Shown piece by piece: positions 45,943 to 57,649 of a stretch of 64,000 nt of DNA. The position numbers and the translations under genes are program-made. The stretch comes from Psilocybe azurescens (lineage: Eukaryota; Basidiomycota; Agaricomycetes; Agaricales; Agrocybaceae). Positions within the stretch are counted from its first letter, which is position 1. The number at the start of each line of letters is the position of its first letter. The notes beneath the pieces are model-generated. The model was not told where the DNA came from. It saw only the letters and a list, made by a program, of their open reading frames with translations, and made no database searches. Where the stretch lies: assembly GCA_023853785.1 (NCBI GenBank), contig JAJIRX010000640.1:1-64000 (forward strand), written 5' to 3'.

Positions 45943-48900
45943 ATGAGTGGAACTGTGCCCGCTCGTCTACTCCGGCTCCTTGGAGAGAAGAATCGCTCAG
46001 AATCTCAAATCAGTACCCCGCTAGAACAATCCGAATGCGAGCACAGGGTATGTTTACATCCCAATACCTTTCATCTGTATTCATATCGGATTTGCAGAGC
46101 TCTCAGACACCAATGCCTCGATCGAAACCCGGATTGAAGGACAAATTGAAAGCCCCATTTACAAGAAAGAAGGTTTTGAGGATCGATGAACCTGTCCCCG
46201 TTTCTCCAGAAAATGCGATGGAGGATGTTCATTCAATGTCTATCGAAGCCGAACAGGTATATACATCGTTCGCCTTGAAAGGACAGCAGATAGTTAACGT
46301 CTCTATGTCTACAGCATGTCGTTGCGGAATCTGAAGGAAGGACCGATCAGCTTTCGAACTTGCTCCCTTCCATTGTTATGAATGCTCCTCAGGATGAAAC
46401 GGCGTCAATTGCTGGTACCATCGAGGTGAGTTTCTGACTATAGCCGATACGCTTGCTCGCTGATTCGCGTACTCTCAAGCATTCGTCTCACTCAGAAATG
46501 ATCGGAGGACGGATTGAAGCGCCCGTACTTCAAGCTAGCCCACCCAAGGTTTGCTTCGATTCTATTCAAGTTCGTTACACGACTTAGTTTCCCCTCACAG
46601 CAGACAACATTCACCGCCCATCTCGAGACCCCAGGCTTTGCAATGGTGGACACTGCCTGCGATAATGCAAGTATGGGCATTTCCGAAATGAGGGGGATCA
46701 CTGCGCCCGTCCAAGGTGGGGCGGCGGGAATCAGCAAAGCGGATACTCCAATCAACCTCCTTGGTTTTACGTCTTCGTTCCTCAAAACCCTGTCCAAGTT
46801 CAACTCCGTCGTGGACAAGATCGCCACGGTATGATACTCATGCAATAAGAGCTAACCTTGTGAACTCATCTCATGCCTAGATCAACCCGTACGCACAAGC
46901 AGCATGGGCCGTTCTCTCTTTTGCTTTCAAGGTCCGCTTACGGAATATTACCGATAAACGCAATTAATCTGTTCTTTCAGGCCATCATCGACCAGGAGAT
47001 TCGTGACGACTCCATTCTCTCTCTGCTTTGGAAGATGAATGAAGTCTATACGTTTCTCACTGACAACAAACTGCGAGATATCGAGTCCATGAAGTCCGTC
47101 GTCGAGCGCATATGCCATCAGACACTGGAGTGTTCGTATTTCATTCGAGAATACTCGACAAATCAGAAATTCCGTAAGTTGCCTTTCCGTCGAGGAACCG
47201 TTGAGGAATTGATGTCGATTAACTCTTCTTTATTGTGCTAGGGATGAGGTTGCTCAAGAATTTTTTCTCCGAAACCGACGAGCGTGTGCAGAACTACAAC
47301 AATGTCTTCGATGGCCTCTTAGAAGAGTTCCGCGACAATGCTGCAGCTGACACGTTGGTGATTGTTCATCGTGTTTGGGAGGGCGTAAAAGGCATGGAAA
47401 CCCTGGGTATGCATTACTTTTTTAAACTATCATTGTCGTTCTCGTTTTGACGCAGATAACATAGCCGAAGATTCCGACCTAAACAGCATGCCATATGCTG
47501 GGGGTGCAGGATTGGACACGCGAAAAAATTGCTTGGATGGGACTCGCGAAGAAATTCTGGATGAAATCACTGCTTGGATCAACGACACTGAGGAGAATAC
47601 GCCTCGCGTATACTGGCTCCATGGCAATGCTGGCACCGGTAAATCGTCCATAGCTCATACGATCGCCAAGCGCTTCAAAGAGCTTCGTCGACTAGGATCT
47701 TGCTACTGCTTTGACCGCAATGAAATGGCCCAAGAACGCCACAAGAAGATCTTCACAACGATTTCCCGGGATATTGCAGAGCATAATAAGGAAATCCGGA
47801 CAGAATTAGCAGCTGCCGTTCATCGGGACATGTCGCTCAAGAATACGAGTGATATTTTGCAGCAATGGAAAGAGCTAATCCTGAAGCCTGCCGAGAAGTT
47901 TACTGACACGATGACGGGCCCTATTGTGATCGTCATTGATGCATTGGATGAGAGCGGCGGATCGGATACACGACTACATCTCCTTCGTATCCTCGCCGGC
48001 AAACTGAAAGATGAGAAAAGCCACATATCCAAACTTCCCCCCATATCCGTATCCTTCTCACTTCACGAACCCTACCAGACATCAATGAGGCCTTCAAGAA
48101 TGTCGATCATGTCCAACAGAAGGTGATGGACAGCATTCCGCTCGAGTCGACCAAACGCGACATATTAAGCTTCATCTCTGACGAACTGTCTGATTTGCGT
48201 GAGATCGGAAGCAACGAAGTCAAAAAAATTGCCTCGCAAATGCTTCTGAAGGTCTATTTGAGTGGGCACGTCTGGCATGTGCACTCATCAAGCAAAACCC
48301 TGCAGGACTATCAGCAGATGAGTGTTTCAATCTTGTTATCGATCGGAATAAAGCCAGCGCTGTCCCACTCCTCGATCGCATGTATAAATTGACCTTGGAA
48401 ACAATATTCCCTCAGGATCAGTGGATGCGTGATCATTGTCTTAATCGATTCCGATCTGTTATGGCACAGATGCTTGGAATTGCAGAACCACTTCCTCTCG
48501 CTTCTTCACGTCTTCTGAGGCAACATTTCATTGATGAAGATCTTCGCAAAATAGATGTCAGTACTATCATAAAGCCTATGGGTGCCTTGCTTAGTGGGAC
48601 AACGGATCATACTTCCACGATCCGTCCCCTTCATGCTTCTTTTCCTGAGTTTTTAACAGATAGGGGGCGGAGTGGCGAGTTCTTCATTGATTTAACTCGT
48701 ATTCACAACGACCTTGCAGGTGCCTCACTTGGAGTGATGAAGGATGGACTGAAGTTTAACATGTGCCAACTGCCGAGTTCTTATCTTGCCAATGATGAGA
48801 TCCCAGACCTGTATGAGCGAGTTCAGAATTGTATTCCCCCACAACTGTCATATTCATGCCGATTCTGGACAGAGCATCTTCGGCATGCACAGTTTAACTC

Positions 48901-51584
48901 AGCTCTTGCAGATGCAGTTCAAGATTTCTTTAATCATGAGCGGCTATTATTCTGGTTGGAATCACTAAGTCTTCTTAAAGTGATCAATACATGTGCCAGC
49001 TCTATGTCTTCTGTTATTCAATGGGTAATAGTAAGTACAGTGGCCATTCTTTCAGCATCATGGTTATTCTAAAATATACTAGTCTCATGTAGAGTGTCAA
49101 GATATTGCTGATGATGCAGCAGATGTTCAAAAATTTGTTCGTATGTTTGGTGGTGCAATCTCTTTCAGCACTCCCCATCTTTACATATCTGCACTACCAT
49201 TTTCACCAACAACTTCACGGATCTCAACAAAGTTTAGAAGTAAATTTCTTAAAGTGCTACAGATTGTTAATGGGCAAAACAAGTCCTGGCCAGTGGTTCA
49301 GGGAGTGCTAAATGGCCATTCTAGTGATGTCATGTCTATTGCATTCTCTCCAGATAGCAAGTATATTGTGTCAGGATCAAAAGACAAGACCATCCGGTTG
49401 TGGGATGCTGAGACTGGAAAACAAGTGCAACCACCTCTTGAGGGACATGGCAATACAGTCATCTCTGTTGCATTCTCCCCAGATGGCAAGCACATTGTCT
49501 CAGCATCACTTGACAAGACCATGCAGTTGTGGAATGCTGAAACGGGAGAACCAGTGCAACCGCCTTTTGAGGGACATGATAGTGCAGCCACATCAGTTGC
49601 ATTCTCTCCAGATGGCAAGCAAATTGTGTCAGGATCATATGATAAGACCATCCAGTTGTGGGATGTTGAGAAAAAAAAACTGGTACAACCACCTTTTGAG
49701 GGACATAATGCTATAGTCTGGTCTGTTGCATTCTCTCCAGATGGCAAGTATATAGTGTCAGGATCAAAAGACATGACCATCCGGTTGTGGGATGCTGAAA
49801 CTGGAAAACAAGTTCAATCTCCTTTTGAGGGACATGGCAATACAGTCAAATCTGTTGCATTCTCCCCAAATGGCAAGCATATTGTGTCAGGATCAGCAGA
49901 CAAGACCATGCGGCTGTGGGATGCTGAGACAGGTGAACTGGTGAAACCACCTTTTGAAGGACATGATGGTGGAGTCACATCAGTTGCATTTTCTCCAGAT
50001 GGCAGGCATATTGTGTCAGGATCAAATGACTGCACCATCAGGTTGTGGGATGCTGAGACAGGGGAACTGGTAAAACCACCTCTTAAGGGGCATAAAAATG
50101 TAGTCATCTCTGTTGCATTCTCTCCAGATGGCAAGTGAATTGTATCAGGATCATATGACAACACTACCCAGTTGTGGGATGCTGAGATAGAGAGATTGAT
50201 GCAACCATCTTTTGAAGGACATAACTGTACAGTCACATCTGTTGCATTCTCTCCAGATGGAAAGCACATTGTGTCAGGATCACATGACAAAATTATCCAG
50301 TTGTGGAATGCTGAAACAGGAGAACTGGTGCAACCACTTCTTGAGGGACACAACAGTGTAGTCTTTTCTGTTGCATTTTCTCCAGATGGCAAGCACATTG
50401 TGTCAGGATCAGATGACAACACCATCCAATTGTGGGATATTGAAACAGGAAAATTAGTGCAACCATCTTTTAAAGGACATGATGATATAGTCTTGTCTGT
50501 TGCATTCTCCCCAGATGGCAAGCATATTGTGTCAGGATCAGCAGATGAGACCATCCGGTTGTGGGATGTTGAAACAGGAGAACTTGTGCAACCACCTCTT
50601 AAAGGACATAATGATTCAGTCACATCTGTTGCATTCTCTCCAGATGGCAAGCATATTGTGTCACACTCATTTGACACCACCATTCAGTTGTGGGATGCTG
50701 AGACTGGGAACTTAGTGCAATCACTTCTTAAAAAATATCACAGTTCAATTGGATCTGTTGCATTTTCCCCAGATAGCAAGCATATTGGATTAGTGTCAGA
50801 ACACATCATCATGTTGATGTTGGATGCTGAGACAGGAAAAGCAATAAAACCACCTTTTGAGGGATATCAACATGGAGCCACATCTGTTGCATTATCCCCA
50901 AATGGCAAGCATATAGTGGCAGGATCACTAGACAACACCATTTGGTTGTGGGATATTGATACAGGAGAACTGGTGAAACCACCTTTTGAAGGACATGATA
51001 ATACAGTCAAATCTATTGCATTCTCTCCAGATGGCAAGTACATTGTGTCAGGATCACATGACAAGACCATCCGGTTGTGGAATGCTGAGACAGGAGAACT
51101 GGTGAAACCACCTTTTGAGGGACATGACAATACAGTTTTTTCTGTTGCATTCTCTCCAGATGGCAAGCACATTGTATCAGGATCATATGATAATACTATT
51201 CGATTATGGGATGCTGAGATAGAGAAAATGGTGCAACCACCTTTTAAGAAGCAAATGTTGATACATTTTTCCTCCCACCTTGAACATGCTCTGAATGGTG
51301 CTATTGACATATTGGGTGACATATCTGCTATATCTAGATATGGATTTGATGTCTTAACAAGCATCAATGGGTGGATTCAAATTGGACCCAAACATAGTCT
51401 TTTGTTTTGGTTTCCACCATATTATCATCCTCTATGGTATTCACCACATACCCAGCTGATTATACCAACACTTCATTCTCTAGATCTTGGTCGGCATGGC
51501 TCATGGAAATTTATGGGAGCTTTGCTATATAGAGAGAAACACATAATTGCTTATGTTATGTATATTTATATGTTTTTGTTATAA
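45943..51584 (+). pseudogene. NACHT-WD40 STAND protein (fungal NLR-like), right copy
   Basis: About nine exons: 45943-46047, 46098-46256, 46315-46425, 46508-46828, 46881-46931, 46981-47173, 47242-47406, 47456 to about 49030, and about 49093-51584. An N-terminal region (SSFLKTLSKFNSVVDKI, then AWAVLSFAFKAIIDQEIRDD) precedes the P-loop GNAGTGKSS (47623-47649), Walker B IVIVIDALDESGG and RILLTSRTLPDI. A helical part with RLLFWLESLSLL follows, then VQKFVRMFGGAISFSTPHLY and 15 WD40 repeats (49310-51230) of the GHxxxVxSVAFSPDGKHIVSG type. Lesions: a six-C run at 48037-48042 shifts frame before RILLTSR, an A-run near 48224 shifts it again, and TGA at 50136-50138 ends the seventh WD repeat. The shared C-run defect is also in the left copy. 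An intact relative would be an NTP-driven signalling receptor. Confidence 0.85.
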
Positions 51585-51634
51585 TTTCAACACTCAATAA
51601 AGACCTTCTTGTATTTTACACAGATTTAAACATT

Positions 51635-51660
51635 ACAGTGAGAGACAAAACTATTAGTGT
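51635..51660. other. Lone Tc1-type terminus
   Basis: CAGTGAGAGACAAAACT matches the outer end of the Tc1 terminal block at 19650-19671 (inverted). No partner end was found downstream. It lies a few tens of bases outside the right duplication arm. Confidence 0.5.
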
Positions 51661-51740
51661 TGGGTTTTTTAAAAAAATGGCCTTGCTGTGAAACAGAAAG
51701 GCTCCCCACTGTCTAAAAATACTTATGTATGTAACTTATG

Positions 51741-51955
51741 TTAGTACATTGTTTGTTCCTCCTTCGTTTGGCAAACACTTAGACATTCAGATTTTGGGAA
51801 ACTTGACAAAATGTTGGTACATTGTTTTTTCCACTTTCATTTGCCAAACCCTTGGACATTCAGATTCTGGGAAACTTGATAAAATGTTGGTACATTGTTT
51901 GTTCCACTTTTGTTTTCCAAATACTTGGACATTACAGGTGTCCTACTTCATCATC
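51741..51955. repeat. 73-bp tandem repeat, three units
   Basis: TTRGTACATTGTTTKTTCC starts at 51741, 51814 and 51887. Units share CTTGGACATTCAGATT and GGGAAACTTGA. Confidence 0.85.
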
Positions 51956-51959
51956 CCTC

Positions 51960-53860
51960 TGTTGTCATCTTCTGTGTGTTTATGCTAAATGAATGGTGTT
52001 CTCATCTCAACCTTTGGCCATGGAGACAGGTCTAGAAATACTGAGGAAGGGGTGGAAATGTAGGTATGAACAATGTTGTCATTAACCTCTATCAGACCAG
52101 GTCAGTCAAAGGTAAGTCAAAAAAGTGGAGTCAGTCAATATTTTGGGTCAGACCTGGTCTATAAAATTTGTGGGATACCAGCAAAGTACAGCTATAGGTT
52201 ATCATGCTCATCCTGCCTTATTGGCTCTATGTCTACTGTCTCTTCTTGACACCCTTCATTATAGCTGTGAAGCTCTGATGCAAGGTTTTTGACTCCTCCA
52301 TTCCAATAAAAGCTAGAACATCTTCTCCCTGCTATTGGATAATTCAAGAGATCCTTGAGTGGTATATGAGGATTGCATCTGTTTTGTTGATGATGTAAAG
52401 TTGGTTCTTGGGGAATTAACACAGGATGATGAATGGTGCTATGTAAATAGATTAACTCTGGGGGTGGTGGGGCCATCAGGAAAAAAGGTTTTGTCCTAAA
52501 GAAATATAGGTGTCTTTAAGCATCTTAGAGACTTTAAAGATGATAAAGACACAAAGCACCCTAAGCTCCTTTCAATGCAAAGTGACATGGGAACAGTTTA
52601 TCCAAAGCATTCCAAAGCAACCCAAACATTATCTAAAGGCCTCCTAAAGACCTCTCATAGACATCTAAAGCTACTTAAGGCATCTCTGACATCCACTGAG
52701 ATGTCTTTTATTTCTCTTCAGGCTCACTTGAGATGCAGTATAGTAATGGCATCTTACAGAATTCAAGTATAGTGAAATGTATATATAATTCAAGCAAGCT
52801 CTCTACTAGAGTGATATGCTAGTTGATTAGACAATCACAGACAGGAAAGAGAATATATAAAAATAATGTATAATAGAATAGATAGAATGTGGGATAACCC
52901 ATCATCATAATTTAAGATACTGTAGCTAATGTTGGCATCAGGCCATTGGATGGGCACAGCAGGTTGAGGAAGGAAGAGGGCAAGTGTTGCATAGACGTCA
53001 GGACCAGAGATGGTTGTCTATTACATGAGTTTTAGTGAGCAAATAAGTGGGGAAAGGATAATTAAAACATACCTGTTGGAATTTAGCACCCTCATTCATT
53101 ATTCTGAAAGACGAGATGGTGGGATGAGGGCCACCAAATGTAAACACAGGGAAACAGAGGGTGAGCCACTGGATGGCTGAATGAACATGGCAAATGATAC
53201 ATCACCGATGCCAGTGCCAGGGCCATAAACAGTTCTATACAATCTGTTATGCATGTTGGGGTTAGTAAAAGAAGGAAGAGGGACTGTGGTATACCCACTT
53301 TCAGGATTTAGCATTTCTATTCATAATGGTGAAAGACAGAACAGTGGCAGTGGTTGTGAGTGTAGGGTAGTGGGGATTGGACACACCAGATGAGAAAGAT
53401 GATGGGACTGTGAGCCATCCTCTGTAGTCTGTTAAAAGTATGGTTGTTAGCAAAAAGAAAAAGGTGAGGGATGGACAGAACATATCTATGCAGATGGGTG
53501 ACATAGTGTTTGATGTGAGCTAGTTGCATACTCAGTTGCCACTGCATGTGGAACAAGCATGTGGCATAGTACACTGGGGGTTTTGGTTATGGATTAGCAA
53601 TAGAGGGTGGTGGAGAGAGTAATTGTAGTACTTACTGAGGTACTGCTATTATTATGCTACATGAGCACTGTTGCCAGTTCTTGTTACCATCAGGTGGTGT
53701 TGGCTTTACTATAGAAATGGGAATGTCAGTACTTAGTATTAGTGCAGTGAGTGTGGGGCAGTGAAAATGGCATCAACAACATTGGGCATCATTGACAATT
53801 ATGAGGGCAAGGGAACAGTGGTGGTGGTGGTGAACCATGAACGAAGTTGAACTTCACAAA
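51960..53860. other. Non-coding flank of the gene island
   Basis: No recognised gene. The 94-codon open frame at 52192-52476 (minus) is Pro/His-rich at the start and has no known relative. 52500-52700 is rich in CTAAAG and CAAAG words, echoed at 62240-62400. Confidence 0.4.
53076..53500. repeat. Two diverged ~200-bp direct copies
   Basis: Unit one (about 53076) has GAATTTAGCACCCTCATTCAT, GAAAGACGAGATG, GAGCCACTGG and GTTAGTAAAAGAAGG; unit two (about 53288) has GGATTTAGCATTTCTATTCAT, GAAAGACAGAACAG, GAGCCATCCT and GTTAGCAAAAAGAAAA in the same order. Non-coding. Confidence 0.55.
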
Positions 53861-53864
53861 TCAC

Positions 53865-54215
53865 TAGGCAACAGCATGGGTATTCCCATATATATCAGCC
53901 CTTTTAGCCATAATCAACGTGTGCAATACCATGCCTATGAATTGCGCATTTTTTACCATCAAAAAGAGTCTAAAAACAGCCAAATCAGTCCAGAAATGAC
54001 TGAGATATAGCCTATTTTAATGCATTGCATATGTACAATTGGCCATAATTCACTCAGTTTTGGCTCTAAAATTATGCTTTTGGACTTGTTTCAAAGGTGA
54101 CAGATAGGGTAAATTTTATCCATAATTTTATCTGCATTATAACAGGCTATTAACCCATACAAAATACCCAAACCCATGCTATTGCCTACAAATCACAGAA
54201 GTTCAACCTATCACA
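53865..54215. repeat. ~350-bp repeat, copy left of Gypsy B
   Basis: Contains AAAAACAGCCAAATCAG, CAGAAATGACTGAGATA and TTCACTCAGTTTTGGCTC. The same blocks in the same order occur at 61385-61715, on the other side of the LTR element, in direct orientation. Confidence 0.75.
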
Positions 54216-54370
54216 TGATGCATGGGAGAATTTCCCAAAACTGATATGAAAAGTGATGTGACCAAATCTACAAGACGTGTCTCATAGATTTGGTCACCTC
54301 CTTTAGAAAATATTGTCACAACCAAAATCCATCCCATCTTGTTTACATAAGTTGTACTAAAGGCAGGGTG

Positions 54371-54783
54371 TGTTACGATCTCAAGTTAGAATCACGCAGT
54401 GTGCGTAATCTAACCACCAATCATTTACAAGAACAGGTTCAAGTTCGAGTTGAGCAGGTTAAGCAGGTTGGATTCTCAAGAACTAGCTAAAGAATACAGT
54501 GGATCCTTTCTGGTATAAATACTATGAGCTGTACAGCAAGTTGAAACAAGTTTTAATGTTCATCAACAGATGTATATAAGAATAAAGGAAACAGATCAAA
54601 TGTTCATCAAAAGATGTATCATAAAAGATGGAAGCAAAAGTCCATCAAAGATATGATGGAGTTTCATAGATATGATGGAAGGCAAAGTTCATCAGAGCGT
54701 TCGATGATGTATCAATGATGTGAAAGATGACAAAGAAAAGGAAAAGAAAAAGAAAAGAAAAAGAAAAAAGACTTGTTGTAACA
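54371..54783 (-). repeat. LTR of Gypsy B (left, 3' LTR)
   Basis: 413 bp. It differs from the other LTR by one extra ~44-bp stretch (AACAGATGTATATAAG...), AAAAG-tract length and single bases at the inner end. It contains GGTATAAATA at about 54513, the likely TATA box, in plus-strand orientation. Confidence 0.9.
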
Positions 54784-54845
54784 TTACCCCGTACTACACT
54801 CCTTATGTCTCAGAAGAAGTGAAGTCCATCATTTCTACGAGTTTG

Positions 54846-55939
54846 TTAGTTTCCATATGGTTTGCCTGTGGTGTTAGCAATTCCGGCATCGTCGAGAAGA
54901 TCTTCGTCAACTCCTCCATAATAGGGGTCAATGTGTTGCTTGTTGTTTGGGTTGTAACTGCAGTCTCGGAAAGAATGTCCAGGTGCATATCGGTAGCAGT
55001 AAATGCATTTGAACTCGGGACATTTGGGGCAAATGTGTCTGGGTTCACCGCATTGGTAGCAAGTGACCAATGTTGTGCTCGTTGAACAATTCGTTGTAGT
55101 AGACGGCGTTGGACAAGCTTTGTTGACGGGTCATTGTTTTTGAGATCGTCGAGGTATAGGCATAGGGATGGGAGATCTCAAGGGAGTGGAGGTGGGAGGC
55201 GAAATCTGTGGTGAATCGTCAATGACTGGCAAAAATTGTACTGCTCGGCGATAGGCAGGAGGGCGGGCAGGAAGGGGACGAGAAGGAACGGCATTTTGTA
55301 AAGGAGTACTAGGGATAGAAAATACGGATGGTTTTTCGGCGTGGTGGGCGACTCACGACGATGTTTTCTCAACACGTCGTGGATCTCCCTTGTAATCCCC
55401 ACGATTGCAGTTGATCCAGCAAGACCGTTGCCATAGTTTGTTGAGCTCGAGACCGGAGTCTGGCAAAACGGATTTCTTGCTCTTCTTGTTGGTGGGCTCG
55501 GGCGACTTTCGCTAGATCATCGATGGCAAGAATAGTGTCTGGGTCTTCAAAGTACGAACAGATTTTCTGAGCCATTTCATCGTCGGCAAAGAGGTCCAGG
55601 GCTTCGAAGGTTGACAGTGTTTGAACGTAATGAGGCATGGCAGGTCGTTTGCCTTGTAGGCATGAGTTGGCAGGGGTAGAAGAGGAAGAAGCGGTGGGAG
55701 TATTGATGAAAGACATGTCGCGTTGTTTTGATAGTTAGGGGTATGGTTTAGAGATAGAACGACTTGGCCTTTTTAACTACTTTGGCAATTAGTGGAAGGC
55801 GTTGGTAGAGCTCTTGTTCAACCTTATTTAGTTTGAGGCGTAGAGATCTGGCTTGATGGTGGGCAAATTGAGCAGCAGCCGGGCGATAGTTCTGTTTTGC
55901 TGTTTCTTTCTGGTCGATTGTTTTGTTGTATGCTGTCAT
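54846..55939 (-). pseudogene. CCHC zinc-knuckle protein ORFs in the 3' part of Gypsy B
   Basis: Three minus-strand blocks: 55748-55939 (basic, helical, LRLKLNKVEQELYQRLPLI), 55369-55716 (starts MSFINTPTASSSSTP, then a helical part with VARAHQQEEQEIRFARLRSR) and 54846-55080 ending with CYQCGEPRHICPKCPEF and CIYCYRYAPGHSFRDC. A Pro-rich linker (PSRPLPARPPAY) connects the last two after a possible intron. Zinc knuckles of this kind bind nucleic acid. It is not the Gag of this element, which lies at 59.6-60.6 kb, so it is an additional or captured gene. One stop lies in the linker. Confidence 0.55.
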
Positions 55940-57640
55940 ACACCAATTTTGATTGGATATGAGATTTATCTATAAGCTTAGAGCGTCTGTCTTGACTCCC
56001 CATTGTATGCAGAAGCCAGGGTTATTATTTTGCATTTTTATCTGAAGCACATCCCTCAATATTCAATGTCAAAGCCCATTCACAGTCCACCTCAAGCTCC
56101 ATTCCAACTTTCAATCTCCACTTCAACCATTTGATCAGTTACACTCCCTATCAATGATTCAATCGTCTATCTATTTCGAACCTCAAGGCTATGCGCAGAT
56201 TATTCTTGGACATCATTCCTATCCATCCTAGTACACACAGCACTGCACAGCATCATATATCACCATCATCATCAGCATTTGATCATCTACAACTATTTGG
56301 TCCTTAACTGGATTCCACATATGCAGCAAATCTTTGTCTCACTCAGCAGTCTTGGTAATGGATGACTGAGCTGTGCCATGAATAGACTGGTTCTATTCAT
56401 TAGCATGGTACTTGTTCGCTATTTTGGCTCCTTTTCTATTGTCTGACACTTTCATATGATTAATCCTTCCTTCCTCTTGTCATTCTTGCTTATTGTACTT
56501 ACTCAGCTTCGCTTCTTTCTTACTCATCTCACTTCGCTTTTCATAATCCTGCTTATACTTCTTACTCATCCTATGTTACTTACTTACTCATCCTTCTATT
56601 TTTCACTCCTAAACTCCGTCAGCTTTCAATCTATTGTATGTAGTTGACAGATGGGACTACTGGGTGTTGTTCTACAGAATGATTGGTATAGTTTGGACGC
56701 TTGATCTCTTTTAAATATTTTTCTATGTTCTCTGGTATATAAACCATGTATTAGTATCGCTTGGAATGCAAGGAAGTTACAAGCCCCAACTTTCTTCACA
56801 AGCAAAGATTTCAAGTTATCAAGTACTCAGTCCAGCACTCCAAGCACGCATTCAATCAATCTCTATCAATATTCAGCACGAAATTCAACAATCACTCCAG
56901 TTATTCAAGACGTTCATCAGAGGCTAAACCAGCCTATCCAACCACTCTCGCTCTCTTATCACAGAGAATTTTGTCCAGTTCATTTCGATCCTACCATCCT
57001 CCAGACCCTTCATTCTTCCTCTACATCAAGATCTTCAACTCCCCATCGCTTCTATTGCTCCAGAATATTTATTCTGCAATCTTGGTCTTGTTGTCATCTT
57101 CATCCATCGCCCTAGTCATCCCTCATTCACTTCACCACTCTGTTTGATTTTTTGGTTCAAGAACATCACACAATCCTTCATCATCTATCACTCCAGGCCA
57201 CTCAAGCCATTACTCCATCAGCAGGCTTTACTTCTAGCTTTACAGACACTGCAGACTTGCTTGAAGCGCACTAGGATCAAGACTACATTCTCACTCCTGC
57301 CCCGTATCAATCCCTACAATTTATCTAGTCATTTGGCCCCTCCACAGTCATCACACCTCATTCACACCATTCTACCCTAATCAAGTCGGGTTGCTTCCTC
57401 CCAGTAAATACTCAAGGGCATTTTATATTCCCTCATCCATTCCTCCTCCTTCATACATCCCTGCTCTCCTCAGACCACATATATCTTCACAACCTAGTGG
57501 CCAAGCCAGCCCTCACTTTAACTCAACAGGGAGAGAGTCGTCTTATCTAGTCTAGACCATTCCTCTCTGGTTTGTGTTTTGGTTTTCGATTTATATATCA
57601 AATCACACACTACGTAGTTCACCGGGCATGTGGATTAATT
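55940..57640. other. Unrecognised 1.7-kb pyrimidine-rich block replacing integrase
   Basis: The plus strand is rich in C and T, with TATATAAACC near 56745. The RNase H reading (minus) degrades at about 57640 into TGTGATTTGATATATAAATC, which could be the start of an inserted LTR, but no matching end was found. No integrase motif is present on either strand. Confidence 0.45.
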
Positions 57641-57649
57641 TCAGATCGA

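Larger units (their letters stand above)
39545..51600. repeat. Right arm of the large inverted duplication
   Basis: Reverse-complement counterpart of 24080-35870. Similarity begins inside exon 4 of the oxidoreductase and ends just after the NACHT-WD40 stop codon, where GTTATGTATATTTATATG still matches the left copy. It is interrupted by the 41.3-44.7 kb insert and lacks the 2.5-kb block found at 29.84-32.34. The arms are separated by about 3.7 kb. Confidence 0.85.

Noticed and set aside
47407..47455. Frameshift in the right NACHT-WD40 gene near SLSFSF
   Set aside because: GTATGC...GACGCAG is a GT-AG intron at this place; both paralogues have it and removal gives a continuous METL-DNIAED reading.
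56456..57380. Open frames rich in Leu, Ser and Phe on the plus strand of Gypsy B
   Set aside because: They follow the C/T bias of the block, have no recognisable domain and run antisense to the element.
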